A stretch of DNA of 64,000 nucleotides from Choristoneura fumiferana (Eukaryota > Arthropoda > Insecta > Lepidoptera > Tortricidae). The DNA is taken from assembly GCF_025370935.1 (NCBI RefSeq), contig NC_133494.1:12157136-12221135 (forward strand), read 5' to 3'. The notes beneath the pieces were generated by a model, which did not search any database, had not been told where the DNA came from, and saw nothing but the letters and a program-made list of their open reading frames with translations. Position numbers and translations under genes: made by a program. Below are positions 55,539 to 64,000 of the stretch, piece by piece. The number at the start of each line of letters is the position of its first letter. Positions within the stretch are counted from its first letter, which is position 1.

Positions 55539-55713
55539 ACGAAGTATGATAATTGTATGATAATATTGAAATAGGCTATATTGTTATCTCGGTTATGAAC
55601 ATAATTTTTTATTGCGATAAAGTGCGATTTTTCCTTTTTATAATGTTGATAAGAATTGTTTTTTTGCACAAAAGTAAACGTGACATATAAATGAGTATGG
55701 TTGAATAAATTCA

Positions 55714-56787
55714 TCAAAAAGCACCCGTGGCAAAAACCTTCCCAATATCCGCCTCCGAGCGTATCCGACTGGCAGCAGAGTCCTTGTGACGACGAACATA
55801 AACCCGGCCGTCCTTCGTCCAGTGGAACCTCCACCCCAGGCGCACACACTCCTGCCGCGCAAGGTAAAAGAGCGACCTATTTAGTCTGGTGAGTCGCTCA
55901 TTCACATAGAACCTGCTCGGATTACCCGGCAGGTCAAAGCCGGAGGTGTCCGCTCCCCGGCGCACACGCGCAGCGCGCAGCAGCTCACCTCGCGGCCCGC
56001 GGCGCGCGAGCCGCACGATCAGTGGGCGCGGGCGCGCGCTCATACCAGAAACTGCTTGTCCAGTGCCATCCACAGAGCTCTGCGTCAGCGGCGACATCGC
56101 GGACGGCATGGACTCGCCCGCAGGCAGCCGACGACGCGGACCCACTCGCTCAGCAAATACGATGTCGCGTTCATCCAGGCCGACACCGAGCTTATGAGCA
56201 ACTAAACACACGAGATGGGTTGGACTCTCATTGGAGTGTTCAGGTATCCCCGTCAGCTCGAGGTCATTTAAAAGGAGATCCTGATCGCGGTCGCAGAGCT
56301 CGAGCTTAAGCGCGGCGACAGTGGCGGCCAGCTCCCCGTCGGCGGCTGCCGCCGCCACCGGCCGCTCCTCTATACGCTCCTCCAAGCGCTTCACTCTCTC
56401 CTCCATACCGACGAACCGAGCCTGGAAACCCTCAATAAATCGGTGCAGTTCCACCATCTCCTGCCGAAGGCCCGCCATCTCATCCCTCACAGCACTAAAT
56501 TCCGTGCGGAAGAGGCGAAGTTGTTCAGCGACTTCCTGGTTCTGACTGGGCGATGGCGTGCCGCCTCCGCTCTCACCGAGCTCACTGCACTTGATAGGCG
56601 TGTCCGTATCTGCGGACGGACACCTGCGGGGGGCCTTTGCCTTACATGCGGCACATGTCCAGGTAGTGGACACGCGAGCGGTTTGCGGGATGCTGACGCA
56701 GCCCTTATGGTACACCGCCGCGCATTCGGTGCATTTGGCGACCCCTGACGACGAAATAAATTTTCCACAACCTGAACAGTTAGCCAT
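55714..56787 (-). CDS. LINE ORF1: PHD finger, coiled coil, FP-like protein
   Basis: 357 codons starting MANCSGCGKF. Residues 4-48 form a Cys4-His-Cys3 PHD finger (C4, C7, C19, C22, H27, C30, C45, C48). Residues ~85-150 are heptad-rich (LRQEMVELHRFIEGF, EERVKRLEERIEERP), a probable coiled coil for oligomers. Residues ~165-350 resemble the C-terminal domain shared with baculovirus FP proteins and many insect LINE ORF1s (LNDLELTGIPE, FYVNERLTRLNRSLFYLAR), probably binding nucleic acid. The gene is GC-rich and CpG-rich compared with ORF2 and the flanks. It ends 176 bases before the first possible ORF2 ATG. RNA packaging or chaperone activity is the family role. Start chosen as the only ATG before the PHD cysteines. 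Confidence 0.88.
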   Translation of the reverse strand: MANCSGCGKFISSSGVAKCTECAAVYHKGCVSIPQTARVSTTWTCAACKAKAPRRCPSADTDTPIKCSELGESGGGTPSPSQNQEVAEQLRLFRTEFSAVRDEMAGLRQEMVELHRFIEGFQARFVGMEERVKRLEERIEERPVAAAAADGELAATVAALKLELCDRDQDLLLNDLELTGIPEHSNESPTHLVCLVAHKLGVGLDERDIVFAERVGPRRRLPAGESMPSAMSPLTQSSVDGTGQAVSGMSARPRPLIVRLARRGPRGELLRAARVRRGADTSGFDLPGNPSRFYVNERLTRLNRSLFYLARQECVRLGWRFHWTKDGRVYVRRHKDSAASRIRSEADIGKVFATGAF

Positions 56788-57320
56788 ATTTATAATGAAG
56801 CAAAGTTAGCTATAATCACACAGCAATTTGTTCACAGCCTCACAGATGCAACCCACCAGTCCAAACGTACGCGCACTCACTATTTCTAATTAATCTTTGA
56901 CCGCGGGATTACGGCGGTTGAATGACAAACGATCAATCACAGCGCGCGCGACTTTCGCACTTGAGTCAATCCCGTGAGCCGCGTAACTTGCGTGCAGAGC
57001 GTTTTACTTTATAATATTTGCGCTTCACTACCCGACGGTGATCACAAGAACTTGTTTATAAATTGTCTAGTTTTTATTGATGTTTGTCACAAATCACTTA
57101 TCATAACGCTTAGTGTTTATTGTTTAAGTCTTATTTATGTTAGTTTCACGTTTCAACTAGTATTAAAAACTGTATTTTAAAATATACTTTATAAGAGCAG
57201 TGACGCAGTGATGTTTACTATCTGACAAGCCGGTCAAAGATCTTTCAATCATCATGATAATATAATGTATATTATTTAATTCAATAAAAGGTAACAAATA
57301 TAGGTAAGAATCGTCTTGCC
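56788..57320 (-). other. LINE 5' region and remaining hAT sequence
   Basis: 56,788-57,000 is GC-richer (GCGCGCGCTGTGATTGATCG on the minus strand) and is the likely 5' UTR/internal promoter region of the LINE. From ~57,000 to 57,310 AT-rich sequence of uncertain origin follows. The LINE/hAT junction cannot be fixed without an uninterrupted copy. Confidence 0.4.
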
Positions 57321-57416
57321 AACGAGAATACAAACTGAAACAAACAACAACAAATAACAAACAAATAAGTAACAAATTTGGAGTTGAAATAAAAAATACT
57401 CCAAAAACCAATCTTA
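57321..57416 (+). mobile_element. tail of the tRNA-like element
   Basis: GAGAATACAAACTGAAACAA, then TTTGGAGTTGAAATAAAAAA, TACTCCAAAAACCAATCTTA match the 43,007-43,526 tail in plus direction. TCTTGCCA occurs just before (57,311-57,319) and just after (57,420-57,427), a possible target duplication. Confidence 0.5.
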
Positions 57417-57532
57417 ATCATCTTGCCAGTCTTGCAGACACCATCACGTAAACCTTGTCGCGAACCCCCTACCCTCGAATAGCGAACCCCTAGGGGTTTG
57501 CGTACCCCACTTTGAGAAACCCTGGATTAATC

Positions 57533-57834
57533 TATTGGCATTTATTTAGATTGTATAAATTTTTAAGTACGAGTACCTAGTTAACACAAAACTCAGATCG
57601 AAAACAAATCCAGATCAAAGATAAAATATACGGAGAGAAAGCCGATAAATACTAGCCTGAATAATTCAAGATAGCGGTGATCGGGGGCAGGCTGTTTGTA
57701 TAAACAGTATGTTAAACAGACATTGAAATTAAAATATTATGATGAATTCAAAACGGGACCTTGGACGGGTTAACTGGCACTCGAATCTGAATTGATTTAA
57801 ATACAACAGTATTGTAAAAAACAACTTGTTTTTA
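57533..57834. other. stretch without recognised gene
   Basis: AT-rich, unrecognised. Confidence 0.5.
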
Positions 57835-58350
57835 CAAGATTTTATTTAATTTCATCTGTCCCGTTGCTTGTCTGTAATCAAATCTTCCAAGTTAAATTTG
57901 ACATATTTCATGTAGTCAGATTGACTTAAAATTTTGTAAATCGCGTGACAATACAATAATCTAGTAGTGATATCCTGGTCCGCCCGGATTGCTACTACCA
58001 TCTTGCTCGCTAATCCTGCCGTGAAGCAGCAGTGCTTTCACTGTTGTGTTTCGGCGTGGAGAGTAAGACAGCCGGTGAAATTACTGGCACTTGAGGTATC
58101 CCATCTTAGGCCTCTAGGTTGGCAACGCATCTGCAATACCCCTGGTGTTGCAGATGTTTATGGGCGGTGGTGATCTCTTACCATCAGGAGACCCACTTGC
58201 TCGTTTGCCATCCAGTCGAATAAAAAAAATATCCTGGTAGTGCAGCCAGCACCGTCTCCGCAGGACGGAACTCTTTAACGGTTAATAGCATCGACTTGAA
58301 ATTTGGGTGACCATGCAAGTACAGTCAACAAAAATTACAGTCATACATCT
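57835..58350 (+). repeat. CACCTGTCCCGTTG-family repeat split by a LINE tail
   Basis: Left part: CATCTGTCCCGTTGCTTGTC, AATCAAATCTTCCAAGTTA, TAGTAGTGATATCCTGG. Right part: GCAGGACGGAACTCTTTAAC, GGTGACCATGCAAGTACAGT. These follow the order of 15,720-15,960. Confidence 0.65.
57970..58237 (+). mobile_element. LINE 3'-tail insertion with exact 9-bp TSD
   Basis: The 250-bp unit 57,979-58,228 (TCCGCCCGGATTGCTACTAC to GAATAAAAAAA) is bounded by ATATCCTGG at 57,970-57,978 and 58,229-58,237. It is nearly identical to 44,741-44,992, which lets the unit's ends be defined by this copy. The shared 5' boundary in both copies is unusual for random 5' truncation and suggests a short mobile unit of its own. 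Confidence 0.8.
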
Positions 58351-58451
58351 TGTATTTAAAATGAAATTTCCATTGTTAGGTTATTTATTGAACAAACGCT
58401 CTGGTAATATAAACAAGTAATTATATTGAAGAAATGAGGTACTGTTAAATG
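58351..58451. other. short unassigned spacer
   Basis: Contains TACTGTTAAATG just before the foldback, repeated with one change (TACAGTTAAATG) just after it at 59,411-59,422. Confidence 0.4.
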
Positions 58452-59410
58452 GGGTATGTATTATAAGACCGACAAATCATAATACCTACAGTTGAAATGT
58501 CGACGTATAACACATCGAAATTCAGAATACCGAATGTACAAAATACCGACAACCGATACACCGAAGGTCGAAATATCTATTTTCAAATGACCGAAAGTAC
58601 AAAATCCCGAAAATGGGGTATGTATTATAATACCGAAAAATCATATTACCTACAGTCGAAATATCGACACTTAACAAATCGAAATTCAGAATACCGAAAG
58701 TACAAAATACCGAAAGCAAAAAAAAGTTTGATATGTGCGAGCGAGCGAAGCGAGCGAGCAAGACGGTTCGAGGCAAAAGCGCTTGGATAGGTTAGGTTCA
58801 GAAGGCTAAGGCGGGAGCGAAGCGGAGCGTAGCTCCCGCCTTAGCCTTCGATGTTAGGTTTTTTTTTTTATAGCAGCCCGGATAATATTGCTTCACAAAT
58901 GATCTTTGCTGTTGAATCTTATCCAACCTACTTTCTTAGTGGCAGTTAAGTATCTTGCCTGCTATAAAAAAAAAACCTAACATCGAAGGCTAAGGCGGGA
59001 ACTACGCTCCGCTTCGTTCCCGCCTTAGCCTTCTGAACCTAACCTATCCGAGTCGCTTCTGCTGCGAACCGTCTTGCTCGCTCGCTTCGCTCGCTCGCAC
59101 ACATCTTTTCCTGCTATATTTGTTTCGTCTTTGGTATAACGGCAGTTTCGGTATTTTGATTTTCGATATATTGATTGTCGATTATTTTACTTGTAGTGAT
59201 TATGACTGTTCGGCATTATGAGTTTTCGACCTTTCTAGTGTAGGTATTTTGATCTTCGGGATTGTAGTCTTCGGGTTTTAGGCTGCCGGTCAAATGTACT
59301 TTCGGGATTTCAAACTTTCGGTCATATATCCATTCGACGTTTTAATATTCGGCCTTCCGTCCATAGGTCTTGTGAAATTCGATCTTTCGTTTATCGGTAT
59401 TATAATACAT
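58452..59410. mobile_element. large quasi-periodic foldback element
   Basis: Left end GGGGTATGTATTATAAGACC and right end CGGTATTATAATACAT pair. Interior arms consist of degenerate ~14-17-base units around ATACCGAAAGTACAA, CGAAATATCGAC or AATTCAGAATACCGA words. A higher-order ~165-base repeat is visible (58,464 and 58,628 onward). In the centre lies a GC-rich palindrome (58,733-59,103). Possible 12-bp flanking duplication TACWGTTAAATG. Non-coding. Confidence 0.65.
58733..59103. repeat. GC-rich palindrome with nested hairpins
   Basis: Arms of ~140 bases (GTGCGAGCGAGCGAAGCGAG... against ...CTCGCTTCGCTCGCTCGCAC) flank a ~95-base AT-richer loop. Within each arm GAAGGCTAAGGCGGGAGC pairs with GCTCCCGCCTTAGCCTTC (58,800-58,850), and likewise at about 58,985-59,033, so each arm can also fold on its own. 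Confidence 0.8.
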
Positions 59411-60400
59411 TACAGTTAAATGTAACTGAACATTAAATGTGTGGTATGGACCCTGTACCGTTTTATGAAAACCGTTGAAAGCGCTTATAGAACGTTTAAG
59501 TATAGTAATATCAAAAGAAAACCGGTTTTCTTTTCAATTACAGCATTTTACACGCACTGCTGTTTTTCTAGCTACATACGTAGCTATACCATCCATATTT
59601 CTGCAAGTCAATTAAAACTCTCCTAACAAAATTGAAGCTGCCAAGTATTTCAATCAATCCAAATTTCCTTTAAACACCTATTTCCTTCAGAAACTGCATT
59701 AAAACTTAACTGATTATAAGGAAAACATCAAACAATTCACATTCCCTTCCAACGTCACATCTCGGGGGCTAGATATTACAGCCTAAACACTTATCACAAA
59801 TAATAGCGTGTTTAGATCCGTATAGGTTATTTGATTTTTCTGCTGAACATTGACTTCTCCTAATGTGGTTTTTAAACAAGGTTACGTTATTCAAGGTCGA
59901 GCATAGTGGTGCTTAAAAATACGCTGATGCTCCATGAAAGCAAAGACGTGCTTCATGTTTTTATCGTAAAAATTCCACCAAACCAAACAAAGGTGTGGGT
60001 AAGTATCTTTTGTAAATTTACCCATCATCACCGATGTGTATATTGTGGGTTTTAAATTACAAGAGAGTTCATCCTCAAAGCTAGCACACCAAGCATGAGG
60101 ATTCTTCGGCCCAACGAAACATATTTACAATCAAATAAACGACCGTTTTTCTACAGTAAAAGCTGTAGTCATCCCTGCAGCGCCTCCGTCCTTCAACGCA
60201 AACAAAGTCGTAAAACAAAACTCGTTGCGAGTGAAATTCCGTTTCCTGGGACCGTTGTAATTAATGGTTATTAACGGTACTTGATTGATTTAAAGTCCCT
60301 TGATAAGGCACGAGATTAAGGTACGAATAATTAAATTATATCTTGGATAAATCACGGACTCGATAAAATTCGAATCGCCGACGTTGGAAAAGTTACCGCT
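59411..60400. other. stretch without recognised gene or repeat
   Basis: About 1 kb that matches nothing else I noticed in the window. No frame with recognisable domains. This could be unique intergenic or intronic DNA. Confidence 0.5.
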
Positions 60401-61024
60401 AAGCGTGGATGCGTTGCGGGGAGTGTGTTTCCTATGAACCAGTAAAATGGGATTGGTCCAGGCACATCTGCCGCAGGCGCCTATAAGCGTGGATGCGTTG
60501 CGGGGAGTGTGTTCCTATGAACCAGTAAAATGGGATTGGTCCAGGCACATCTGCCGCAGGCGCCTATAAGCGTGGATGCGTTGCGGGGAGTGTGTTCCTA
60601 TGAACCAGTAAAATGGGATTGGTCCAGGCACATCTGCCGCAGGCGCCTATAAGCGTGGATGCGTTGCGGGGAGTGTGTTTCCTATGAACCAGTAAAATGG
60701 GATTGTCCAGGCACATCTGCCGCAGCCGCCTATAAGCGTGGATGCGTTGCGGGGAGTGTGTTTCCTATGAACCAGTAAAATGGGATTGGTCCAGGCACAT
60801 CTACCGCAGCCGCCTATAAGCGTGGATGCGTTGCGGGGAGTGTGTTTCCTATGAACCAGTAAAATGGGATTGGTCCAGGCACATCTGCCGCAGGCGCCTA
60901 TAAGCGTGGATGCGTTGCGGGGAGTGTGTTTCCTATGAACCAGTAAAATGGGATTGGTCCAGGCACATCTACCGCAGCCGCCTATAAGCGTGGATGCGTT
61001 GCGGGGAGTGTGTTTCCTATGAAC
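60401..61024 (+). repeat. tandem array, 83-84-bp unit, ~7.4 copies
   Basis: Units begin AAGCGTGGATGCGTTGCGGG at 60,401, 60,485, 60,568, 60,651, 60,734, 60,818, 60,902 and a partial at 60,986. Each contains CCTATGAACCAGTAAAATGG and GATTGGTCCAGGCACATCT. Variants at the unit end alternate: GCCGCAGGCG in units 1, 2, 3 and 6, GCCGCAGCCG in 4, ACCGCAGCCG in 5 and 7. A GTGTGTTTCC/GTGTGTTCC length variant marks units 2 and 3. No open frame through the array. Confidence 0.92.
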
Positions 61025-62286
61025 ACATTGAGAAGAATATCACCTGCCGTATGTTCGTAGCTGCCAAAGAATTACAAGAAACTGATAGATTCATGGATTG
61101 TTATCGTATGAGCAAAAGTTAACTTCCAACACAAATTTAATGTTTTTATCTTCGTCCTTAGCCATTTTATTGCACCGAAAAGGGCGCCAAGCCGATAAAA
61201 CACAAACACGAGTTTCTTGCACGCCGGTTTCAATGCGACTGATTTGCAACGCGTTTCAAATCGGTTTCAAACTGGTTGCGTCATGTGTTCAACTCAAAAG
61301 TAACTAGAAGTTGCAGTATTGTTGCAGTTGAGTTTCACCGTGTGTGCTGGGCCTATTAAGCCATTTCCAACCGAAGCAACTGGAGGTGTCTAACGGTGGA
61401 CGTCCTATGGCTGATATGATAATGCTGATAATGATAGAAAAGAAAAAGAAAGAGAAGAAGGTGACTTAGATCCTTGAATCTCAAATAAGCTCCCAAAATT
61501 TCGACTCATTTCGCAGTTATGTTTAATGTAAATCAGTTAATTACTAATTTGCCTCTTTTTTCTGTAAAATAAAAAAAAAAACTTAAAACAAGAGACAATT
61601 TCATTATTCGTTTTCTACGTAAAAACATACCTGGTTTCTCCGAAAAACATTATTTTTTCTATTGTAATTAAACTTTTCGGCCATCTTGAAGACGTTTTGA
61701 AGGAAAACTTCTGCTTCCCTCCCGCAGCTAGCGAGAAATGGCAATACATTAAAAACAACTGTTTCAATTTTCCACTGTTTTACAAAAATAAATGTCTACA
61801 TCAACTTTGTTGATTACACTAAACGACGAAGCTTTTAAAATTATCGAAAAGCGAAAATTTCGCACAGAATCACGAGAAAAATAACAAAGACTTTTTTTTA
61901 AAAAGGAAGCGATTTATAGGTATCATGGTGTACAATAGACAAAGGAAACACATTATCTCGGTGTTTGGGCTAGGGGTGGGGAGTAGGGGGAAGCCATCGC
62001 GAGAGCTTTAAAGGTTTCGGTAAAACAGACAAAGAGTATAGCACGAAACACAATTGGCATTGTTCTATTTTACCAATGTACCCTGATTCGATAACCATTT
62101 GGAAGGATAGGGTTTTTGAACAATTTTGTCCTATTCTGATTCAAAAATACTTAAGGATTACGCATATACAGGCAAAAATATGTTTGACCTTAGTTTGACC
62201 TTCGTATTTTTGTATAAGGGATGAATTCCCTTTACCTGAAAAGTAAATGCATAAGTATCTAGGTTTATCTATGGTATCTGTTACGC
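61025..62286. other. stretch without recognised gene; short RTE relic
   Basis: 61,368-61,432 is a tiny RTE 3' end (CAACCGAAGCAACTGGAGG, GGTGGACGTCCTATGGCTGA, then degraded ATG repeats). 61,200-61,345 contains GTTTCAAATCGGTTTCAAAC-like words. The rest is unrecognised. Confidence 0.45.
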
Positions 62287-62417
62287 AGGGCCCGTATTAC
62301 GAAGTGCAAAATTCGAACTTCGTATCTTGCCGTCCCGCTGACGCTTATATTATTTAATACGAGAGCGAGAGGGAGGGAACGACACGAACTTCGATTTTTG
62401 AATTTCGTAGTACCCCC
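62287..62417. mobile_element. foldback MITE, GGGCTACTACGAA family (copy 3)
   Basis: GGGCCCGTATTACGAAGTGC on the left and TTCGTAGTACCCCC on the right, with ATTCGAACTTCGTATCTTGC / GACACGAACTTCGA subterminal arms. GCAGG-type words at both flanks. Confidence 0.65.
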
Positions 62418-62568
62418 GCAGGTCGCAGGCAGACATTGATGCCAGTCAGTTGTCACATAGATGTTTGACATTAGCCAAAGAGTAGGCATTGACATAAAAA
62501 AACAGAATGTACTCTAGCAGATCTCTGCTTAAGGGGTTTGCTCCTGGTTAGCTCATGAGCAATGTCCC

Positions 62569-62808
62569 GTTAGATGGCGCTGTTATCAATAGTTCCTTTT
62601 TTCAGGTTTTTTTCGTAAATTATGAAGAATTATTTCACCAAAAACTAGTGGCGGGAGTATCTAAGCGTAACCGATTTTTTGACCCCACACTCGAAATGAA
62701 ATATTCCGCCAAAGCCGCAAACGAGGTGCTTTACTTTGAACGTCGATTGCGGCCGTATACGGACACTAGAGCTCACGCACACACTCAAATAGACAGCGCC
62801 AGCTAGCG
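62569..62808. mobile_element. MITE with GTTAGATGGCGCTGT ends
   Basis: GTTAGATGGCGCTGTTATC at the left pairs imperfectly with ATAGACAGCGCCAGCTAGC at the right. The interior is not palindromic. An 83-codon plus frame inside is not recognised. Confidence 0.5.
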
Positions 62809-63376
62809 AAAGTCTATTGCGACACTTAGCTACCCGATCGGGTACTCCTTCGAGTAATATTCACATTTTTTTATCGAGTCACGAAATTTTGTACTAACTG
62901 TACTTTACTCGAAAATTTTACTACGACCTATAAATCTATAAGTATTTTATTGATAATTAGAAGCAAGGTCTTGGATAACTGTTCGCATATTATAATACGA
63001 GCCAAACGCCTTTCAAGTGGTCATAATATGTGTACGATAAATTGAGAAATTACCGAGATTCTGACCACGGTTTCTTGTCTTGGTTGATGGTCTTGCTATT
63101 ATTCAGGTTATATTTATAGTTACTTTTCGTAGTTACTACTCTTGCTAAAGTGGTCATGGTCGTCGGTTGAAAATCGGTAGCAAAATCTACAGGACGAGTT
63201 TCTTGGGAAAATAGTGCGGTGGTTTGTCCTTACCTTCCACGCCGCAGAGCTGGAGTTTGGAATTCGTAGTTGGCAATAGAGAGCGCTGCCACCAGGGCTC
63301 TTAGTCATCTTGTACGACACGCACAGGAATGCACAGGCAATCAAGTTTATCAAGGGCATCCGTAAAGCCAAAGTCC
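62809..63376. other. dispersed repeat region, no gene
   Basis: 63,130-63,375 (CGTCGGTTGAAAATCGGTAG, CCTTACCTTCCACGCCGCAG, GAGAGCGCTGCCACCAGGGC, ATCAAGTTTATCAAGGGCAT) looks like a familiar lepidopteran dispersed block read on the minus strand. A 96-codon frame there is probably element-derived, not a host gene. Confidence 0.4.
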
Positions 63377-63585
63377 CTAAGACACTGTTACACATGCTCT
63401 TTAGTAGCAAGAAAGCATGCTACTATTGAGCAAATGCTAGCTAGTAGCATGTGTGAACAGGACATGCTACTATCGAGCATGCTTATTAGTGCAAGCTCGA
63501 GACGGGTGGAACGGGGAAAAGGTAATAAGCAAGTGTGAACGCGTTTGCTTCAGTCCAGTAACGAGCATGTGTAACAGTGCCTTAG
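63377..63585. mobile_element. foldback MITE, GCACTGTTACACATGCTC family
   Basis: CTAAGACACTGTTACACATG at the left pairs with CATGTGTAACAGTGCCTTAG at the right. Inside, CATGCTACTAT-GAGCA words repeat. About 209 bp. Confidence 0.7.
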
Positions 63586-64000
63586 ACATAACCTAATATT
63601 TTATGAACAGTGCTTCGTGTAAGCTCTTCTATCAAAAGAGTAATAAAATCCATACAGAAGTTTACTATCCTAATTATCATCATCATCATCACTCAATTTC
63701 TGTGGTAAGACTTTTGGTAGAGAATTAGTAATCATAAACTGCTAATATCAATATTAATAAGTTGCTAACCATGAAAAGAGTTGACGAAAGTTTATCTAGC
63801 TTCTGCATCTGGATTTCTCAGTTCGTATATATATAATTACTAGCTTAATCCCGCGGCTTCGCTCCCGTTGAAGAAAAAAAATCTACTCTGTAGTGTAGGT
63901 ATTCGAATTAAAAAAAACTTCTTGCACCTCTGCGATCCTCAAGGAATACGTTTGCCAAATCTCATGCATTTTTAGGCCATGTTTTGCCTTTATAGGTAAA
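63586..64000. other. stretch without recognised gene
   Basis: (ATC)n near 63,679-63,691. 63,838-64,000 begins a dispersed repeat (ACTAGCTTAATCCCGCGGCT, TCGCTCCCG, then CTCAAGGAATACG) that runs off the window. Confidence 0.4.

Larger units (their letters stand above)
51945..57000 (-). mobile_element. apparently intact CR1-type LINE
   Basis: Reads on the minus strand: 5' UTR (right edge uncertain, about 57,000), ORF1 56,787-55,714, a ~175-base spacer, ORF2 55,538 or 55,400 to 52,557, a ~590-base 3' UTR and a (TTTC)n tail at 51,969-51,945. Both ORFs are open over full length, with endonuclease, RT and PHD/FP-like domains. This fits a recent insertion into a hAT element. PHD-bearing ORF1 proteins are known from the CR1 group; the finer clade is not assigned. 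Confidence 0.8.
51811..57532. mobile_element. hAT-like non-autonomous element split by a LINE
   Basis: The left end CAGGGTTTCTCAAACTTATG (51,819) and right end ACTTTGAGAAACCCTG (to 57,524) are typical hAT-type inverted repeats. The 8-bp GATTAATC occurs exactly at 51,811-51,818 and 57,525-57,532. Subterminal GCGAACCCC / GGGGTTTGCGTACCCC words support the same family. Almost all of the interior is the CR1-type LINE (51,945 to about 57,000) plus a tail fragment at 57,321-57,416; no transposase is seen. Confidence 0.85.

Noticed and set aside
60401..61024. CRISPR array
   Set aside because: There are no spacers: the whole 83-84-bp unit repeats head to tail, and the window is eukaryotic.

Overview
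This window is eukaryotic, and almost certainly lepidopteran (moth or butterfly). It is AT-rich and packed with repeat types that I recognise as typical of Lepidoptera: tRNA-derived SINEs with a CAGATATTTGTATGAA-type body, RTE 3' ends finishing in ATG microsatellites, a BEL/Pao element, a CR1-type LINE whose ORF1 carries a PHD finger, hAT-like and Tc1/mariner-like foldback MITEs, and dispersed families such as GGGTTCCG...CGACACGCTC. I found no convincing host protein-coding gene, rRNA or functional tRNA. The species cannot be told from the sequence.

Layout. 1-11,115: SINEs, MITEs and 5'-truncated LINE tails in otherwise unrecognised AT-rich DNA. 11,116-21,030: arm 1 of a roughly 9.9-kb inverted duplication. 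21,032-25,467: a BEL/Pao retrotransposon (5' LTR, leader, long gag-protease ORF, frameshifted RT and RNase H) cut off by a 100-N gap. 25,568-31,997: MITEs and LINE tails. 31,998-41,798: arm 2, the reverse complement of arm 1, which lacks the BEL element and ends exactly at a second 100-N gap (41,799-41,898). 41,899-51,810: composite repeats, a tRNA-like element, RTE pieces and nested MITEs. 51,819-57,524: a hAT-like element with 8-bp target duplications that contains an apparently intact two-ORF CR1-type LINE on the minus strand. 57,830-59,410: a TSD-bounded LINE tail inside an older repeat, then a large palindromic foldback. 60,401-61,024: a tandem array of an 83-84-bp unit. The remainder is MITEs and unrecognised sequence.

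The only plausibly working coding unit is the LINE ORF1/ORF2 pair. ORF1 (PHD finger, coiled coil, FP-like C-terminus) should bind RNA, and ORF2 (endonuclease and reverse transcriptase) should do target-primed reverse transcription. The BEL copy is interrupted by frameshifts. The most important structural observation is the inverted duplication. Its arms differ by substitutions and by clean insertion/empty-site differences, and arm 2 stops at a gap while still homologous. This is what a misplaced, reverse-oriented alternative haplotype contig would look like, although a real palindrome is not excluded.
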